Source of the DNA: Streptosporangium sp. NBC_01495 | Lineage (GTDB): Bacteria > Actinomycetota > Actinomycetes > Streptosporangiales > Streptosporangiaceae | Direction: 5' to 3' | Assembly: GCF_036250735.1 (NCBI RefSeq) | Contig: NZ_CP109430.1 | Location: forward strand, 2,046,001-2,110,000 | Length of the DNA stretch: 64,000 bases | Shown: piece after piece, positions 53,460-61,443 of the stretch | Position numbering within the stretch: position 1 is the first letter of the stretch | How the letters are laid out: the number at the start of each line of letters is the position of its first letter | Notes under the pieces: model-generated | Database searches by the model: none | What the model was told of the DNA's origin: nothing | Seen by the model: only the letters and a program-made list of their open reading frames with translations | Made by a program: the position numbers and the translations under genes

Positions 53460-54707
53460 TCAGTTCCCCGCGGACGGGTCGCCGACCTGGCCGATGAACA
53501 GCGGGGTCAGCGTCGGCCGGTGGACGATCGCGAAGGCGAACGGGTGGTCGGCGCGGACCTCGGCCTCCGGCGGGGCCGGCGCGGACACGGCGAAGGCGAG
53601 GCCGGTGACGGCGGCGGCCTCGGTACCCCACTCGTCCACGGCGATGTTGGCGCGGTGGATCGCCTGGTCGAGGAGGGCCCCGTCGGTGATCCCCGAGTAG
53701 TCGGTCCCCCGCAGCCCCAGCTTCGCGAGCGGTCCCGCCAGGGCCAGGCTCGTGGAGAAGTCCCACCGGGGCAGGGCGAGCCGCACCGGCCGCTCCCGGA
53801 GCCCGGCGGCCACCTCCGCCATCACGGCGGGGGAGAGCAGGTCACCGGGGGAGCCGCCCGCTCGTGGCACGAGGACCCACATGGCCAGCTCGTCCCCGGC
53901 GTAGCGCAGCTCCACGGCCTGCCAGCCGGACCCCGCCGCGTACGGGAGGAAGCCGTCGCGGCGCATCAGGGTCGTGCGTGTCGTCGTACCGTCCGCGCGG
54001 GTGAAGGTGGCCCCCTTCTCCGGCGCGTCGGTGAACGGCGTCGTCCAGTCGGCCTTGAGGTAGACGGCGTTGGCGATGACCAGCTTGGTCCGCGCGGGCA
54101 GGTTGTCGAACACCTTCCTGATCCGCCCGGCGGTCCGCTCCTCGGCCCAGGCGTTGATGACCCCCGCGGCGTCCCCGGCGAAGTCCACCTGGCGCACGCC
54201 CGTGCCGTACTGCGCCGCGAGCGTACGCAGGAATCCGGGCCTGACGCTCAGCCCCTCCTGGGTGAACAACGCGTTGGCGATGCCCACGATCGGCGGCTCG
54301 GGCGCGCCCGCCTGGGCGTCCCGCTCGGCGTCCGGGTCGGGGAGGGGAGGCGGCTCGTCGGTCGTGACGATCTGCCGGGTGAGCGCGTTGAAAGAGGTGT
54401 GCGGTCCCCCGGAGGGGAAACCGAAGAGCGCGTCGAGCTCGGTGGCGGTGTCTCCGGCGGCTCCCGCCCTCGCCAGGCCGAAGGCGTAACCGATGCTCAG
54501 AGGCGACAGGACGGTGTTGGCCCCGGGGCGCGCGGTCGCGACGAACAGGGCGTGTCCGAAGGAGGTCAGACCGCGTACGGTCTCCGCGACCGGAGGGTCC
54601 TTGGGGACCTCCCGTTTCACCCCCTTCGCGGTTATTGTGCTGGACTCGGTCATGGCACACGCCGAGAGGGCGGCGACGGCCAGCAGGGCGGGTAACAGTC
54701 GGCGCAT
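53460..54707 (-). CDS. Serpin-family lipoprotein
   Basis: The 415-aa product has a lipoprotein signal (lipobox LSAC, Cys17). A serpin fold follows: SPLSIGYAFGLARAGAAGDTATELDALFGFP, VIANAVYLKADWTTPF, and the C-terminal DHPFAFAIVHRPTLTPLFIGQVGDP. The hinge before the reactive-centre loop reads DEWGTEAAAVTG, the small-residue pattern of inhibitory serpins that permits loop insertion. It is therefore likely an active, surface-anchored inhibitor of serine (or cysteine) proteases. The bait residue cannot be assigned with confidence. The frame is open upstream through a repeat region, but ATG 54707 begins the signal peptide. Confidence 0.92.
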   Translation of the reverse strand: MRRLLPALLAVAALSACAMTESSTITAKGVKREVPKDPPVAETVRGLTSFGHALFVATARPGANTVLSPLSIGYAFGLARAGAAGDTATELDALFGFPSGGPHTSFNALTRQIVTTDEPPPLPDPDAERDAQAGAPEPPIVGIANALFTQEGLSVRPGFLRTLAAQYGTGVRQVDFAGDAAGVINAWAEERTAGRIRKVFDNLPARTKLVIANAVYLKADWTTPFTDAPEKGATFTRADGTTTRTTLMRRDGFLPYAAGSGWQAVELRYAGDELAMWVLVPRAGGSPGDLLSPAVMAEVAAGLRERPVRLALPRWDFSTSLALAGPLAKLGLRGTDYSGITDGALLDQAIHRANIAVDEWGTEAAAVTGLAFAVSAPAPPEAEVRADHPFAFAIVHRPTLTPLFIGQVGDPSAGN

Positions 54708-54758
54708 GCTCCTGAGACGTACGCCGCCACCGGGCGGTTCACCCGGTTCGCCCGGCGC

Positions 54759-54836
54759 CTGGTTCGTGCGTCTGGTTCGTGCGTCTGGTTTGTGCACCTG
54801 CTTTGTGCGCCTGGTTCGTGCGCCTGGTTCGTGCGA
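54759..54836. repeat. 13-bp tandem repeat, six copies
   Basis: The unit is ctggttcgtgcgt. Copies begin at 54759, 54772, 54785, 54798, 54811 and 54824. They lie between the membrane protein stop and the serpin start, inside the probable serpin leader. Confidence 0.9.
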
Positions 54837-54861
54837 CGGCCGGTTCGCACGCCGGGCGGCA

Positions 54862-55479
54862 TCAGGTGAGCGCGGCGAAGGCGCCCGCCCCGATGAGGGC
54901 GACGGCCCAGGCGAGGTCGAGGTTGAACCACGCCTTGCGGAGCACCGCCACACCCAGCCGCTCGTAGACGACCAGGGCCAGGACGGTGGTCGTCACCAGC
55001 ATGGACATCGTGTGCACCCCGGTCGCCAGCAGGCTCTGCGAGGCCAGCGCGGCGGCGTCGTGCCCTTCGTGGCCTCCGCGCCCGCCGTTCAGGGTGACCG
55101 GGAGCACCATCAGCCCGGCCCCGTGGGCGGTGGCCATCAGGAACGACCACCCGGCCAGCTGCCACTTCGTCACCTTCATCCCGACCCAACGGGGATGGCG
55201 CCGCCTCAGCAGCCGCCAGAGGCCGAACCCGCACACCACGGCCGCCACGCCGTACGAGACCGCTTTCGGCGGGGCGGCCAGCCGGGCCGCCGACACCAGC
55301 CCGAGCGTGATCAGCACCGAGCCCGCGTGGCCGAGCACGATGGGTGGCAGCGCGCGCAGCACCCCGTCGCGCGAGCGCTCCTGCAGTCCGAGCGCGACCG
55401 CGAAGAGCCAGCCCATGGCCGGGTTCAGGCCGTGGAAGGCGCCGAGCCCGGCCAGGACGAGCAGGGACGTCAGATCCAT
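54862..55479 (-). CDS. Polytopic membrane protein with His motifs (NicO/UreH-like)
   Basis: The 205-aa product has about six hydrophobic segments. GAFHGLNPAMGW in the first helix, MATAHGAGLMVLPV in the middle and a His-rich loop GRGGHEGHDAA suggest a metal-linked transport protein of the NicO/HupE/UreH type. It lies 58 nt downstream of the SBP56 gene on the same strand, so an operon supplying metal to that enzyme is plausible. This is inference. Confidence 0.72.
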   Translation of the reverse strand: MDLTSLLVLAGLGAFHGLNPAMGWLFAVALGLQERSRDGVLRALPPIVLGHAGSVLITLGLVSAARLAAPPKAVSYGVAAVVCGFGLWRLLRRRHPRWVGMKVTKWQLAGWSFLMATAHGAGLMVLPVTLNGGRGGHEGHDAAALASQSLLATGVHTMSMLVTTTVLALVVYERLGVAVLRKAWFNLDLAWAVALIGAGAFAALT

Positions 55480-55537
55480 CGGGCGTGCCTCGCGGAGAGC
55501 GGGAAGGCGGCGGCGCCCGGTGGGCGGTGGGCCGGGA

Positions 55538-56923
55538 TCACGGGAAGCAGTAGGAGTCGGAGGAGGAGTCGCCGCCCTGCAGGCGGATCTGGTGCGCGCG
55601 GCGGCCGTCGGAGGCGAAGTCGACGAAGAAGCTCGGGTCGAGGGCGATCGAACCGTCGTCGGCGACGTCCACCTTCGCCATCCAGCTGGAGACGCCGTCG
55701 GGATAGAAGACGTCGTCCCAGGAGCGGTAGAGCGAGTTGGTGAAATAGACCCGCCGTCCGTCCCTGCTGGCCTCGACCATCTGCGGCCCCCCGTTCAGCG
55801 CCCGGCCCGGAGCCGCCGGGTGGCCGTCGCGCCTGGCGATCCCGCCGAGCCGGATTGAGCCGGTCTCGCGTGGCGCGAACGGGTCGGAGACGTCGTACGC
55901 CTTGAGCTCGCCGGTGCCCCAGGCGGAGACGAGCAGGATCCGGTCGTCGAGGGTGAGCGAGATGTCGCTGACCAGCGGTGGTACCGCGCCGAACTGCTTG
56001 AGCGGCTCGGGCAGCAGGTCGGGGTCGGCGGGTTCGGCCGGGATCGTGATCGTCTTGCGGGCCTTCCAGACGCCCTTCTCCAGGTACCAGGTGAAGATGT
56101 TGGCCGACAGGTCCTCGACGTTGATCACGGTGTTGACGAAGCCGTAGGTCTTGGTCGGGTCGTGGGCGGGCCGGAGCTCCAGGGCCATCTGGTGCTGGTC
56201 GCCCAGGTCGATCTCCTGGAGGTGTCTGCGCTTGGCCAGGTCCCAGACGTGCAGCCTGTGACCGTACTGCCGGCCGACCAGAAGCTCCAGCGAGGGCCCC
56301 GGCTCGATCTGGTTGGGCGTCCCCCACTCACTGGAGATCATCGTGTCGTGCCCGAGGTGCCACCAGAAGTCGTAGTGCAGCCGCTGCGGCCCCCGGTCGA
56401 CCTCCCAGCGGCCCTTGGGTTCGAAGGTGTCGTGGTCGAGGGTGAACACTCCGCCGGGCGCGTCGCCGTCCACGTTGCCGAGCGCGCTGACATAGATGGC
56501 GTCGGTGCCGCAGTGGACGGTGTGCGGGCGGCTGTAGCCGGTCTTCTCGAAGATCGTCTCTGGCTCGATCGTCTTGACGAGCTTGGGGCGGCGGGGATCG
56601 TCCTTGACGTCGAAAATGTAGATCCTGCTGGACCTCAGACCGGGAAGGACCAGATAACGCCGCTCCACGTGCGGGTGCGGCGCGTACGGGCACAGCGCCG
56701 CGCTGCACACGTTCCAGCCGAAGTGATGGAGCTCGTCGCCGGGGACGGACATGTCGTGCACGTCGGCGATCGACCCGTTCGACAGGTCGATCGTGGCGAG
56801 CCCGTCGGGCCGGTCGTCACCGGTCGCGGCGAGCAGCGCGACGTAGGCGAGCTCCTCCTTCGGGGCCATCATGGCCTCGCGGGCTGACGGGTAGAAGGTG
56901 GGATCGGGCTGGATGAGCGCCAC
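55538..56923 (-). CDS. SBP56-family methanethiol oxidase (selenium-binding protein)
   Basis: The 461-aa beta-propeller protein has the family patterns DELHHFGWNVCSAALCPYAPH, GYSRPHTVHCG, LHYDFWWHLGHDTMISSEWG and the C-terminal HQIRLQGGDSSSDSYCFP. Characterised bacterial homologues are copper-dependent methanethiol oxidases that yield formaldehyde, H2S and H2O2; the conserved His pairs are the metal ligands. The upstream region (56940-56995) is AT-rich. Here it is paired with a His-rich membrane protein rather than the SCO1-type copper chaperone seen elsewhere. Confidence 0.92.
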   Translation of the reverse strand: MALIQPDPTFYPSAREAMMAPKEELAYVALLAATGDDRPDGLATIDLSNGSIADVHDMSVPGDELHHFGWNVCSAALCPYAPHPHVERRYLVLPGLRSSRIYIFDVKDDPRRPKLVKTIEPETIFEKTGYSRPHTVHCGTDAIYVSALGNVDGDAPGGVFTLDHDTFEPKGRWEVDRGPQRLHYDFWWHLGHDTMISSEWGTPNQIEPGPSLELLVGRQYGHRLHVWDLAKRRHLQEIDLGDQHQMALELRPAHDPTKTYGFVNTVINVEDLSANIFTWYLEKGVWKARKTITIPAEPADPDLLPEPLKQFGAVPPLVSDISLTLDDRILLVSAWGTGELKAYDVSDPFAPRETGSIRLGGIARRDGHPAAPGRALNGGPQMVEASRDGRRVYFTNSLYRSWDDVFYPDGVSSWMAKVDVADDGSIALDPSFFVDFASDGRRAHQIRLQGGDSSSDSYCFP

Positions 56924-57370
56924 GGTGGACTCCTGTACTTGTAGCCGGAACCAGTACCCAACTAATCTTGTAGGAAAACTGTCTATTGTCCAGGGGTGAT
57001 ATTGCGTGACCGGCCTGGACGGTGTGGACGGGGAGAGGTACGCGTCCGGCTGATCGGTTCTCTCGTCGCGCGGGCCGGTTGAACGCGGGAGACGGCCCGC
57101 GTGGTCGCGAGATCTTCCAATGGAGGCGGTCGGCGGAGAGTTTCGACAGAGGCTTTCGAGAGAGGCTTTCGAGAGACGCGCGGCACAGGGTTTCGAACAG
57201 GCGGAGAGGTGCGGGGCGTGATGCCCCGCACCTCTCCGTATTTCAGTTGACGGCCACCGGGCCCGCGTGGCCGTTCCCGATTCTCACTTTCCCGGTCCTA
57301 GGGACCTTCGGAGTGAACCGCCGGGCCGGGGCGTGTCAATCGACCTGTTTTCATGAGGCCCCTGGAAACC
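56924..57370. other. Intergenic region between the SBP56 and collagen-like genes
   Basis: The segment 56940-56995 is AT-rich and likely holds the SBP56 promoter. Around 57143-57180 gaggctttcgagaga occurs twice in tandem. A strong hairpin lies at 57202-57238. An open plus-strand frame (57022-57414) is Arg-rich, lacks a ribosome site and runs into the collagen-like gene; I do not call it a gene. Confidence 0.5.
57202..57238. terminator. Perfect 16-bp hairpin, probable bidirectional terminator
   Basis: The arms cggagaggtgcggggc and gccccgcacctctccg have a 5-nt loop. tatttcag follows on the plus strand. It lies about 130 nt after the minus-strand collagen-like gene. Confidence 0.75.
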
Positions 57371-59434
57371 TCAGCAGATCCTCAGGGGCACGCAGACGGT
57401 GGTCACAGGAGTAGCCCAGACAATCGGTCCCCTGACAATGTGGGCACTGATAATCGGCGTCCTGACAATGTGGCCACCGGTTACCGGCTGACCGGTGACC
57501 GAGCCGCTGGTTGTCGTCGGTCCGGGCGGTCCAGGGGGACCCTGGGGTCCTTCCGGTCCGGTTGGTCCCGCGGGTCCTGCGGGGCCTTCGGGTCCGGGTG
57601 CGCCGTCGGCGCCTGCGGGTCCTGCGGGGCCTTCGGGTCCGGGTGCGCCATCAGCGCCTGCCGGTCCTGCGGGGCCTTCGGGTCCGGGTGCGCCGTCAGC
57701 GCCTGCGGGTCCCTCAGGCCCCTCGGGTCCGGCTGGGCCTTCGGGTCCGGCTGGTCCCTCCGGTCCTTCGGGTCCGGGTGCGCCGTCGGCGCCTGCGGGT
57801 CCTGCGGGTCCGGGTGCGCCGTCAGCGCCTGCGGGTCCTTCGGGTCCGGGTGCGCCGTCAGCGCCTGCGGGTCCCTGAGGTCCTTCAGGTCCGGCTGGTC
57901 CTGCTGGTCCTTCGGGTCCGGGTGCGCCGTCGGCGCCTGCGGGTCCTGCGGGTCCGGGTGCGCCATCAGCGCCTGCCGGTCCCTCAGCGCCTGCCGGTCC
58001 CTCAGCGCCTGCTGGTCCTTCGGGTCCGGGTGCGCCATCGGCGCCTGCGGGTCCTGCGGGGCCTTCGGGTCCGGGTGCGCCATCAGCGCCTGCCGGTCCC
58101 TCAGGTCCTGCTGGTCCTTCGGGTCCGGGTGCGCCGTCGGCGCCTGCGGGTCCTTCGGGTCCGGGTGCGCCGTCGGCGCCTGCGGGTCCTTCGGGTCCGG
58201 GTGCGCCGTCAGCGCCTGCGGGTCCTTCGGGTCCGGGTGCGCCGTCAGCGCCTGCGGGTCCTGCGGGTCCGGGTGCGCCATCAGCGCCTGCGGGTCCTGC
58301 CGGTCCCTCAGGTCCGGCTGGTCCTGTGGGTCCGGGTGCGCCGTCAGCGCCTGCCGGTCCTGCTGGTCCTTCGGGTCCGGGTGCGCCGTCAGCGCCTGCG
58401 GGTCCTTCGGGTCCGGGTGCGCCGTCGGCGCCTGCGGGTCCTTCGGGTCCGGGTGCGCCGTCGGCGCCTGCGGGTCCTTCGGGTCCGGGTGCGCCGTCAG
58501 CGCCTGCCGGTCCTGCTGGTCCTTCGGGTCCGGGTGCGCCGTCAGCGCCTGCGGGTCCTGCGGGTCCGGGTGCGCCATCAGCGCCTGCGGGTCCTGCCGG
58601 TCCCTCAGGTCCGGCTGGTCCTGTGGGTCCGGGTGCGCCGTCAGCGCCTGCCGGTCCTGCTGGTCCTTCGGGTCCGGGTGCGCCGTCAGCGCCTGCCGGT
58701 CCTGCTGGTCCTTCGGGTCCGGGTGCGCCGTCAGCGCCTGCGGGTCCTGCGGGTCCGGGTGCGCCATCAGCGCCTGCGGGTCCTGCCGGTCCCTCAGGTC
58801 CGGCTGGTCCTTCGGGTCCGGGTGCGCCGTCAGCGCCTGCCGGTCCTGCTGGTCCTTCGGGTCCGGGTGCGCCGTCGGCGCCTGCGGGTCCTGCGGGTCC
58901 GGGTGCGCCGTCAGCGCCTGCGGGTCCTGCCGGTCCTTCAGGTCCTGCTGGGCCTTCCGGTCCTGCGGGTCCCTCGGGTCCGGATGGTCCCTCCGGTCCC
59001 GGTGCGCCATCGGTTCCGTCAGCGCCTGCTGGGCCTCGGGGGCCCGCCGGGCCCCTGGGGCCTGCGGGGCCCGGCGGGCCCTGGATCCCGTCAGGGATCC
59101 GGCAGAGGAAGCTCGGCAGACCGAGCCACCTGCACAGCGGGATATAAACCGCATCACTCGAGGTGGGCAGCCCCTTGTGAATGATCGTTCCGGTGGGTAC
59201 GGAGTCCCTGCTGCGGATCACAGCGGGCAGGGCTATGAAGTTCGTGCAAATGCTGGAAAGCAGTACAGGGCAGGGGTCGCCCTGCGTGCTTCCGACGGAT
59301 CGGATTTCGTCGTGGCGAGCCTGAGCCGATATCTGAAGTTGAGAATCGGCCGAAACTGGGACAGGGGAGTGCAAAAGAAGGACGGCCCCGGCGAGCGCGC
59401 CGCCCGCAAGGGTCCGTTTCATGAAAGTAGACAC
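57371..59434 (-). CDS. Secreted collagen-like protein (Gly-X-Y repeats)
   Basis: The product is about 687 aa. A Sec signal (about residues 5-30, [20 protein letters not shown], ending VSA) precedes an N-terminal domain of about 88 residues with four Cys. About 175 uninterrupted Gly-X-Y triplets follow (about residues 119-645), mainly [15 protein letters not shown] arrangements. They are acidic, with almost no Lys/Arg after the first few triplets. The final 45 residues carry a [18 protein letters not shown] quasi-repeat and two Cys (VCVPLRIC). There is no LPxTG or membrane anchor. GTG 59434, with GGAAGGGAG upstream, was preferred to ATG 59422. Confidence 0.85.
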   Translation of the reverse strand: MSTFMKRTLAGGALAGAVLLLHSPVPVSADSQLQISAQARHDEIRSVGSTQGDPCPVLLSSICTNFIALPAVIRSRDSVPTGTIIHKGLPTSSDAVYIPLCRWLGLPSFLCRIPDGIQGPPGPAGPRGPAGPRGPAGADGTDGAPGPEGPSGPEGPAGPEGPAGPEGPAGPAGADGAPGPAGPAGADGAPGPEGPAGPAGADGAPGPEGPAGPEGPAGPAGADGAPGPAGPAGADGAPGPEGPAGPAGADGAPGPEGPAGPAGADGAPGPTGPAGPEGPAGPAGADGAPGPAGPAGADGAPGPEGPAGPAGADGAPGPEGPAGADGAPGPEGPAGADGAPGPEGPAGADGAPGPEGPAGPAGADGAPGPTGPAGPEGPAGPAGADGAPGPAGPAGADGAPGPEGPAGADGAPGPEGPAGADGAPGPEGPAGADGAPGPEGPAGPEGPAGADGAPGPEGPAGPAGADGAPGPEGPAGAEGPAGAEGPAGADGAPGPAGPAGADGAPGPEGPAGPAGPEGPQGPAGADGAPGPEGPAGADGAPGPAGPAGADGAPGPEGPEGPAGPEGPAGPEGPEGPAGADGAPGPEGPAGPAGADGAPGPEGPAGPAGADGAPGPEGPAGPAGPTGPEGPQGPPGPPGPTTTSGSVTGQPVTGGHIVRTPIISAHIVRGPIVWATPVTTVCVPLRIC
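57525..59090. repeat. 9-bp-based repeat array of the collagen-like domain
   Basis: The array of ggtcctgcgggtccgggtgc-like units is built on a 9-bp period with higher-order units of 36-63 bp. Because all periods are multiples of three, long frames are open in several frames of both strands; only the Gly-X-Y frame has a signal peptide and a start. Confidence 0.9.
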
Positions 59435-59677
59435 GTGCGTTGTCTCTCCCTTCCTATTGAGAGAAAACGCCGTACGGCCATTCTTGGGGCGCCTGGGAGA
59501 TAGGCAGGAGAGGTATGGCCAGAACCTGGAATGGAAGCTTGATGGGAGGCGCGCGTTTCTTTGCACTCTGCGCATTTGGGTCTCTATATAAAATCTTAAT
59601 GCCGCTGTTATTGTGATTAGTCGTATAAGTGAACCATGTGCGATAAAACGTAAATTAGGCTATGGGATTGTTTCGCA
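59435..59677. promoter_or_regulatory. AT-rich leader/promoter region of the collagen-like gene
   Basis: The interval 59580-59680 is far more AT-rich than the rest of the window (for example tctatataaaatcttaatg and gataaaacgtaaattaggc). Several -10-like sequences exist on both strands, so I do not assign one. It separates the collagen-like gene from the 3' end of the GlxA-type regulator gene. Confidence 0.5.
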
Positions 59678-60733
59678 CTAAGGTTCCGTGGCCGGGTCCA
59701 GCTCCCAGGGCCGATGCTCAGCCCCGTGCGAGTTCGCCTGGTCGGATGGTGCCGGGGCGCGGAAGGCCCGCCGGTAGGCCGAGGGGGAGGTGCGCATCGC
59801 CCGGGTGAAGTGGTGGCGGAAGGTCGCCGCGCTGTCGAAGCCCACCGCGGACGCGATCTCCTCCACCGGAGCGGAGGTGGACTCCAGCATGGCCAGGCTG
59901 GCCGTGACCCGCTGGGAGATCACCCAGCGCAGCGGGCTCGTCCCGGTCTGCCGCCCGAAGTGCCTGATGAACGTACGCCGGGACATGTGCGCGGCCTCCG
60001 CCAGGGCGGCGATCGTGATGGGTTCCGCGAGGTGTTCCAGCGCCCAGGCCATCGCGGTCGCCACGGCGGCGCCGTCCTCCACCGGGGTGACCGCGGCCTG
60101 GATGAACTGCGCCTGCCCGCCCTCCCGGTGCGGGGGGATGACGAGCCTTCGCGCGACCTCGTTGGCCACGCCCGGTCCGTAGTCCTTGCGCACCAGATGG
60201 ATCAGCAGGTCCAGCCCCGCCGCGCTGCCCGCGCTGGTCAGCACGTCCTCACCGTCCACGTAGAGCACATCCGGATCGACCTTGACCTGCGGAAACCTCC
60301 GCTGAAGCAGTCCGGCGTACCTCCAGTGGGTCGTCGCCTCCCTACCGTCCAGCAGTCCGGCGGCGGCCAGCGCGAACGCCCCCGAGCAGATCGACACGAC
60401 CCGCGCCCCCCGGTCGCGGGCCCGCCGCAGTGCCGCGACCACCTCGTGGGACACCTCACCGTGGACGTCCGCCACTCCGGGCACGATCACCGTGTCCGCG
60501 GCCACCAGCATGTCGAGCCCGTGTTCCGCCCGCATCGTGAACCCGCCCGTGATCCGCAGGTCGGCGGGGCTCTCGGCGCAGACCGACAGCTCGTACCAGG
60601 GCACCTCCAACTCGGGGCGGGCGATGCCGAAGATCTCGACCACGCAGCCCAGCTCGAAGGGGGACATGCCGTCGAAGGCGAGCACGGAGACGGTAGGGCG
60701 CGTGGCGCGGGGCATCGGCGGTGGGAGGAACAT
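59678..60733 (-). CDS. GlxA-type AraC regulator (DJ-1/PfpI domain plus HTH)
   Basis: The product is 351 aa (345 aa from the inner Met at 60715). The N-terminal class I amidotransferase-like domain runs from VSVLAFDGMSPFELGCVVEIFG to the nucleophile-elbow Cys in VVSICSGAFALAAAGLLDG and ATTHWRYAG. The C-terminal AraC HTH has EEIASAVGFDSAATFRHHFTR. Such regulators sense small ligands. It is divergent from the rhodanese gene across a repeat array. Confidence 0.9.
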   Translation of the reverse strand: MFLPPPMPRATRPTVSVLAFDGMSPFELGCVVEIFGIARPELEVPWYELSVCAESPADLRITGGFTMRAEHGLDMLVAADTVIVPGVADVHGEVSHEVVAALRRARDRGARVVSICSGAFALAAAGLLDGREATTHWRYAGLLQRRFPQVKVDPDVLYVDGEDVLTSAGSAAGLDLLIHLVRKDYGPGVANEVARRLVIPPHREGGQAQFIQAAVTPVEDGAAVATAMAWALEHLAEPITIAALAEAAHMSRRTFIRHFGRQTGTSPLRWVISQRVTASLAMLESTSAPVEEIASAVGFDSAATFRHHFTRAMRTSPSAYRRAFRAPAPSDQANSHGAEHRPWELDPATEP

Positions 60734-60786
60734 GGCGAGATATTAATGATAAGCGGCATTCGTGCCACTGTTGAGCCCGATATGCC

Positions 60787-60930
60787 GACCGGCACCATTG
60801 CTCGTGCCGGGCACCGTGTCCGGCACCGTCGCCCGAGCCGGACATCGTGGCCGGCGCCATCACACGGGCCGGGTATCACGACCGGCACCACCTACGGGCC
60901 GGGCGCCGCGACCGGCACCATCGCCCCACC
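60787..60930. repeat. 31-bp repeat array of stem-loops, about 4.7 copies
   Basis: Copies start at 60787, 60818, 60849, 60880 (30 bp) and 60910 (partial). The unit is gaccggcaccatcgcccg-gccgggcatcgt-like, and each unit contains the inverted pair ccggcac...g(t/g)gccgg, so each could fold as a hairpin. The array occupies most of the divergent promoter region. Confidence 0.85.
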
Positions 60931-60961
60931 GTCACTGTCACCGTCGTCTGAAAGGCCACTC

Positions 60962-61441
60962 ATGTCTGTCACCGCTCCTTCCTCCTCCGCCGTCACCGCG
61001 GTACCGGCCGCGGGGAACGCCGACGCGCTGGCGCACTTCGCCGCCAGGCTGGCGTTCGAGACCGACGTGTCCGACGTCGCCGCCGGCCTGGCCGCCGGGG
61101 TCACGGACATCGTCGTGGTCGACTCCCGGAGCCGGGAGAGCTGGGATCAGGGCCACGTCCAGGGGGCCGTACACCTGCCCACCGCACTGATCGCCACTCG
61201 CGCCCGTTCGGTCGTCCCCACGGGGGTGACCGTGGTGACCTACTGCTGGGGGCCGGGGTGCAACGGCGCCACCCGGGCCGCGCTGGAGTTCGCCGGACTC
61301 GGCTACCCGGTCAAGGAGATGCTCGGCGGCTTCGAGTACTGGGCCAGGGAGGGCTTCCCCGTCGAGACCGCCGAGGGCGTGTCCCGCCGCCCCGTCGACG
61401 CCTTGACCGCGCCGGTCTCCGGCATCGCCTGCGCCTGCTGA
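60962..61441 (+). CDS. Rhodanese-domain sulfurtransferase
   Basis: The 159-aa single-domain protein has IVVVDSRSRESWDQGHVQGAVHLP and the active-site loop VTYCWGPGCNGATRAA (catalytic Cys95 or Cys100). The C-terminus ends CAC. It would transfer sulfane sulfur or reduce a thiol-bound compound. The neighbour is a divergent GlxA-type regulator that may control it. ATG 60962 is just after AAAGGCC. Confidence 0.9.
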   Translation: MSVTAPSSSAVTAVPAAGNADALAHFAARLAFETDVSDVAAGLAAGVTDIVVVDSRSRESWDQGHVQGAVHLPTALIATRARSVVPTGVTVVTYCWGPGCNGATRAALEFAGLGYPVKEMLGGFEYWAREGFPVETAEGVSRRPVDALTAPVSGIACAC

Positions 61442-61443
61442 CG

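Noticed and set aside
54650-54862. A minus-strand frame starting TGATG at the membrane protein stop and running over the serpin start
   Set aside because: It continues out of frame through the serpin signal peptide and ends inside it. Unlike the other bridging frames it does not meet the next start.
57022-57414. 130-codon plus-strand frame downstream of the SBP56 promoter
   Set aside because: It is interrupted by a perfect hairpin, runs into the collagen-like gene, and is Arg-rich with no ribosome site.
57481-59157. A 558-codon minus-strand frame of [15 protein letters not shown] repeats in the collagen-like region
   Set aside because: It is another frame of the same repeat. The Gly-X-Y frame has the signal peptide and start, this one does not.
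57353-59503. A 716-codon plus-strand frame of Gly/Ser/Cys repeats opposite the collagen-like gene
   Set aside because: It is the antisense shadow of the 9-bp-based repeat; there is no start context or signal, and further frames in the same stretch are open for the same reason.
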